A DNA stretch of 64,000 nt, taken from positions 166,185,220 to 166,249,219 of the forward strand of contig NC_071390.1 in the NCBI RefSeq assembly GCF_022682495.2. The letters are read 5' to 3'. Under the pieces are notes generated by a model. The model was not told the origin of the DNA, did no database searches, and worked only from the letters and a program-made list of their open reading frames with translations. A program made the translations under genes and the position numbers. This DNA comes from Desmodus rotundus (taxonomy: Eukaryota > Chordata > Mammalia > Chiroptera > Phyllostomidae). This document shows positions 59,710-64,000 of this stretch, piece by piece. Position 1 is the stretch's first letter, and each line of letters starts with the position of its first letter.

Positions 59710-61126
59710 ACTGTTTTTTTAGTTATAACTGGTTAAGCCAAAATAACTAAATAAAGGAATTAAGTATTATGTTAACGAAGATAAATTATAAGAGACCATT
59801 CTGTGTGGTGTGGGCCCAGCTCCCACTCAGGAAGGCTAGTGGGGAGCGAAGTCCAGTACAAAGGACCCATGCCCACAGATAGGTTTTCCTGTGGGGAATC
59901 AGGCCTGCATTGTACCTGGGCTACTTTGAGGCTTGCTTTTGCTAAAACACTCCCACCATGAATTGAGGCAGCAAACGTTTACTGCATATCTTTAATGTAA
60001 CTTCCTAAAATCTATGCTAAACCTTCCAAGGACCAGTGTAATCAGTTTAACCACTTTTCCCTTTACATTTGCAAATAACCTTCATTTTTTACGTAATTAG
60101 CAACATCTTCTCCTTTGTTTTCTGTAACCACCTAAAGCGAACCAGTGCATAGTAAATGAGGACCATCCTCAATGTAATGTGCCCAGAAAAGCAGTAAAAG
60201 CCTGTCAAGGCAAGGATCGAGGTGCTCTCCTCTTGAGAGAGTGGCCCTGCCGTCCCTCGTCCCTTTTCCTCCACAGGACTTGGTAGTCCATGTGAATTTG
60301 TCTCATCTCAGCCACAGCACACGGATCCCACGGGCCGGGATCCACATCAATAAATAAGTGTAAGATAACTTATTTCCTTTGAATAGGAAATAAGGTCTTT
60401 CTGAGTGAGGTAGTTGAGGCATAGCACTTCGGAAAAAACCAGTAAGATTTTGTGTTAACAAAATAAACAGGGTAAGTAAGTAGCTTGTTCATAATTACAA
60501 TTATATGCTCTGGAGCCTAATTTGACTTAAAATTCCTCTATATTTGTGATGTTCCACAAAATTACTAACTTTGATGATAGAAGTCTTAGAATCCCATGCA
60601 GTTCAGTTTGTTGCCTAATTTAATGCTACATGACACTGTCTATGAATACTAATTTATAAAAATAGGTATCTGTGACTTTGAATATTTTGGTGTTTTCATT
60701 AACCCCAAAATATTGAAAAGTGGCTTTAATTGAAGTAGCACCAAAAAATGAGCAAATAATCTACGTTTAAGAATTAACTATTATTCTTTTTGATGTTATC
60801 CTGTAGGATATGTAGTTTTTTAAAGAAAAAAAAACAAAAAAAACCAAAAACAAGCCCCACAATGTTTTAGTAGTAACATCAGCAAAGCTGAAGACAACAG
60901 GTTTTAAAACACTGAAGTGTTTGCTAACCCGTGAATTGCAGTTATGGAATTACAGGCAAAACTCTATTCCTGAATCTTTTTTTCATAGGAAGTATTTTTT
61001 TTAACCTTTGAAACTGATTAAATGTAGCATTATAGCATATGATTAAAATAAAACTGCCTCACTAGATTAGATGTACAATATTTTACAAAACCCAAGAAGT
61101 TTAAGACATCTTTAAAACACTTCTTT
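59710..61126. other. Sequence upstream of the first visible RBPJ exon, nothing firm
   Basis: Probable RBPJ intron. A GC-richer patch at 59800-59960 may be an old LTR piece. An A-run at about 60824-60845. No first exon or CpG-rich promoter was seen. Confidence 0.45.
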
Positions 61127-61270
61127 GCCCTGGCCTGTGGGGCTCCACTGGTTGGAGTGTAGTCCTAAGCACCAAAAGGTTGCAGGCTGACCCACAGTCA
61201 GGTCACATACCTATGTTGCGGGTTCCATCCCTAGTCAGGGCATGTAGAGGAGGCAACCTATCAATGTTTC

Positions 61271-61311
<41 letters not shown>
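61127..61311 (+). mobile_element. VES-type SINE ending in (TC)n
   Basis: Head GCCCTGGCCTGTGGGGCTCC, 'agtcaggtcacatacctatg', 'ctagtcagggcatgtagagg' and 'caacctatcaatgtttctgt'. It ends in a pure (TC)n run at about 61276-61310, with no A tail. Confidence 0.85.
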
Positions 61312-61314
<3 letters not shown>

Positions 61315-61399
61315 CAACAATGTATCCTTGAGCAAGGATTTAAAAAAAACAACATGGCTTTGCATATATATTAAGAGCAGAATTAACTTGATAAAGAAA

Positions 61400-62530
61400 A
61401 ACAAAGTGGGGTGTGGCAAGAATCCACCTAAGGGATTAAATGCTGAGCATTTTAGAGACAGGTAACAAATGAGACAAAGCCTTTCAATGATGGCACTATC
61501 ATTTGTACTAGCTACTAATGTTGTAATGTGGTACAGCCAGGACCCCCAAAGGATTTGAAATGGGGTCCAGAACTCAGGGTGTCCAGGAATTATAAAATAT
61601 AGGATATCCTCAACCCCACAACTCTGAACTGGGGGATGGGACACATGAAGCAGGGTCAGAGTTATTTTGCTTGTCAACAATTGGCTAGGCTTCATATCTA
61701 ATATGCAAAATCAGCTATTTAACATATCTATAACAACTGGTTAGTTTCACAGATATGTTAAATAGCTGTAGCCATGTTTTGAGCCAGGGAGATGGGAGTG
61801 ACTTTGACCCACAACCTAACGGGGAGGCAGCTCCCTGTGGTTACAAGAGCCTGAGGGAGAGAGCTTGGAAAAGGTCCGTTCCATGCCCCGGGGCATTGCC
61901 TGCAGGCCTTACTGTGGCAGCCCAGAAAAGCTGGAAACACTTGGGAATGCTAGCAGGTGTGGCTGATTGTGGGAGGAGTCCAAAATGAGGATGCAGAGGA
62001 AGATTCCCACCTGGATTTAAACCCAGGATGGGCAGCCGTACCACACAGAACATATGGTCTTGGAGCTCAGCCATGCATAGTTCTCTTGGCAGTTTGGGAG
62101 AATGCAGGAGATGTTGTGGGAAGGGAAAGGGGTAAAGAACTCTCGCTAGTGGGCCAAGAGAAGGTACCATGTGGTTGTGGATTAAGAACTGGAGATTGCA
62201 GCAACACAGCTGATAGTTCTGGGGACTGTGGGAGACCTTCTAGCGGAGCCATGGACTTCTATTTTTCCTGAGACATGGTACCCCAGACTGGCCTGCCAGG
62301 GCAAAGGAGAAGGAAGGACTGTATTTGCTTGTGGGTGTCTTAAGGGACTTTGGGATTTTAACGAAGATATTAAGTCATCAGTCTAAGTCTGTATAACTTT
62401 TGAATAAATAGTGCCTTTCCTTTTCACCAAACTCTGACATTGAGAGCCAAAATTCCTGAGGGCGGCGGGCAAGGCAAACCTAGTACAAGGAGACCCCAGA
62501 AGAGGGGGGGATCCATTTGGTAACAATATC
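61400..62530 (+). mobile_element. LTR-like segment (endogenous retrovirus LTR, tentative)
   Basis: About 1.1 kb, GC-rich in its 3' two-thirds. AATAAA lies at 62403-62408, followed by CCTTTCCTTTTCACCAAACT and a G-rich end (GGCGGCGGGCAAGGCAAACC), then ATTTGGTAACAATATCTCCC, which resembles an LTR end next to a primer-binding site. There are no viral genes in the window. The two borders and a target duplication could not be fixed. Confidence 0.45.
61712..61768. repeat. Perfect 18-bp inverted repeat with 21-nt spacer
   Basis: Left arm CAGCTATTTAACATATCT (61712-61729) and its exact complement AGATATGTTAAATAGCTG (61751-61768) flank 21 nt. It could form a stable hairpin in DNA or RNA. It lies inside the LTR-like segment. 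Confidence 0.95.
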
Positions 62531-63255
62531 TCCCCCCCATCTGCTCTGTAACAATACTCCAACCATCAAGCATCCTCTGGGATCTAATACAGGTTTATTA
62601 CATGACTAGTTTATTACGCTCATGTAGAAATTTTCTTTTCTACTGCTCTGAAGTGCTTTCAAAATTAGATTATCAACTTAATGTTAACTATATGGTCTTC
62701 TTTGGAATACCCATTACATGAAGTCAGCAGTTACATAGTGTATGTGTGTACAACATCACTCCTTCCCCCACAGGAAATGTGAGCAAGAGAATTCAACTGT
62801 TTGCCTGATGAGCTTGAACAGCATTTCAAAATGAGGTACCATTCTATCTAGGTACCATCCTCAGGCTAGGAATCTTTTAAACATTAATAAGATTAAATTG
62901 CTTCTTCAGTATATAATAAAGCATCTCCAAAAACTGTTGTGTGCATCCCAGCCCTCTTTTTAATGCATATTCCATCACATGCCTATTATCTGACTAAAAG
63001 TAATGGTTACTGGATCTACTGGAATGGGGGAAGAATAAGAAAATGGGTTTCCTGAGAGAATTCATGGAAGTATTTAGTAGGTTCACAATGCATAATTCTG
63101 AATGTCACAATCAAACTCAATCCTAATTATGTAATAAAATTCACAGGCCTACATATTAAAACCTCTGAAGTTATACCAAGGTACTATATGCATCCTGCAT
63201 TTATCGAGATCCATTTTCCACTACTAATTTAAAGTATAACCAACACAAAACCTTC
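62531..63255. other. AT-rich sequence, nothing recognised
   Basis: Probable RBPJ intron or 5' flank without identifiable repeat or gene. Confidence 0.5.
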
Positions 63256-63271
63256 AAGAATTATACACTGC

Positions 63272-63506
63272 GGCCCCGACCGCATGGCTCAGATGGTTGG
63301 CCATCGGGCATCTTCCCACAAGACACAGGGTCGCTGGGTTAGATTCTCAGTCAGGGCCCATGCCTGGGTTGCAGGCTGGTCCCTTGCTGGAGTGTGTGCA
63401 TGCAAGAGGCAGCTGATGATGTCTCTCTCACACATCGAAGGTTTTGTTCCCTCTCTTTCTCCCTCCCTTCCCCTCTCTCTAAAAAATGAATAAAACCTTT
63501 TAAAAA
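63272..63506 (+). mobile_element. VES SINE, diverged, with 16-bp target duplication
   Basis: Head GGCCCCGACCGCATGGCTCA, B-box area GGTTAGATTCTCAGTCAGGG, 'tgcctgggttgcaggctggt', CT-rich body and an ATGAATAAAACC tail. Flanks AAGAATTATACACTGC (63256-63271) and AAGAATTATCTACTGC (63507-63522) differ at two positions. Confidence 0.92.
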
Positions 63507-63522
63507 AAGAATTATCTACTGC

Positions 63523-64000
63523 AAAAAGAACATAAATCTTTAAATGTGACTTAAGAAAATTCATAGTCTAGTATTTATATTGTGCAATAAAACATTTCAC
63601 TTTTCAGCATATCAATTACTCAGAGACTGATTAACTTTTAAAGATTAAGTTCTGTCTGTTTCTCTTGCAGTCGGGAATGGTGAAATAGGCAGACACACAT
63701 TCTTTATCTGTATTTGAAATCTATTTTAAAAACGAGCCTCTATTTCATGGGGATGTAAGGCAGGTGCAGTGCAGGAAACAGGGTCAGTGGTATTGCAGCA
63801 ACCACAGTGCTGTGCCGTGCACAGTGCACTACTCTGTGTACTGGGCACCCACAGTTTTGGCCCAAATTTTCAGGAAAAAAGATCTTTCATTTTAATTTTT
63901 TAATTCATTTTTTGATTTATTTACATTTGGAAACAAAATTGATTATCGTATTCCAGGGTATTTTGCATACAGATATCCTTATTGCTTTCTACAGTTACAC
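63523..64000. other. Unassigned sequence to the window end
   Basis: No gene or repeat recognised. Confidence 0.5.

Noticed and set aside
58288..64000. Possible alternative first exon of RBPJ
   Set aside because: No ATG-containing segment with a matching donor and phase, and no CpG-rich promoter, could be identified by eye.

Overview
The window is nuclear DNA from a mammal, most likely a bat of the vespertilionoid (microbat) group. Three things point there: several tRNA-derived SINEs of the bat VES type (A/B-box head, CT-rich body, AAATAAATAAAAT-type tail); bat-style L1; and fairly recent DNA transposons (mariner derivatives and a short non-autonomous hAT) of the kind known from vesper bats. 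The species call is inference.

The only protein-coding host gene I can support is RBPJ (CSL/CBF1/Su(H)), the DNA-binding effector of Notch signalling, on the minus strand. Ten coding exons with GT-AG borders lie between 58287 and 21475. They join without a frame break and give residues 21-500 of the usual 500-residue form. The first coding exon (about 20 residues), the promoter and the 5' UTR lie beyond position 64000 or were not seen. A 3' UTR of about 3.9 kb runs from 21474 to about 17570, where an overlapping AATAAATAAA signal is followed by a GT-rich stretch.

Layout. Positions 1-17560 are GC-richer intergenic DNA downstream of RBPJ, with old MaLR-type LTRs, MIR and L2 relics, one VES SINE, a short inverted-repeat element and a mariner derivative, but no gene. 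Positions 17570-58287 are RBPJ exons and introns. The intron between residues 309 and 310 holds a 5.2-kb dead L1. Other introns hold VES SINEs, a decayed mariner transposase, LTR-like sequence, a composite mariner that has captured MER20-like sequence, and a long antisense ancient L1. Positions 58288-64000 are the start of the next RBPJ intron: an hAT copy inside a MIR, a MER2-like Tigger element, two VES SINEs and an LTR-like segment with a perfect 18-bp inverted repeat.

I see no operon, CRISPR array, prokaryotic gene or new multi-gene system. The most unusual structures are the composite mariner/MER20 element (49520-50078), the hAT-in-MIR insertion with intact 8-bp target duplication (58974-59186), and the consistent antisense orientation of the younger retroelements relative to RBPJ.
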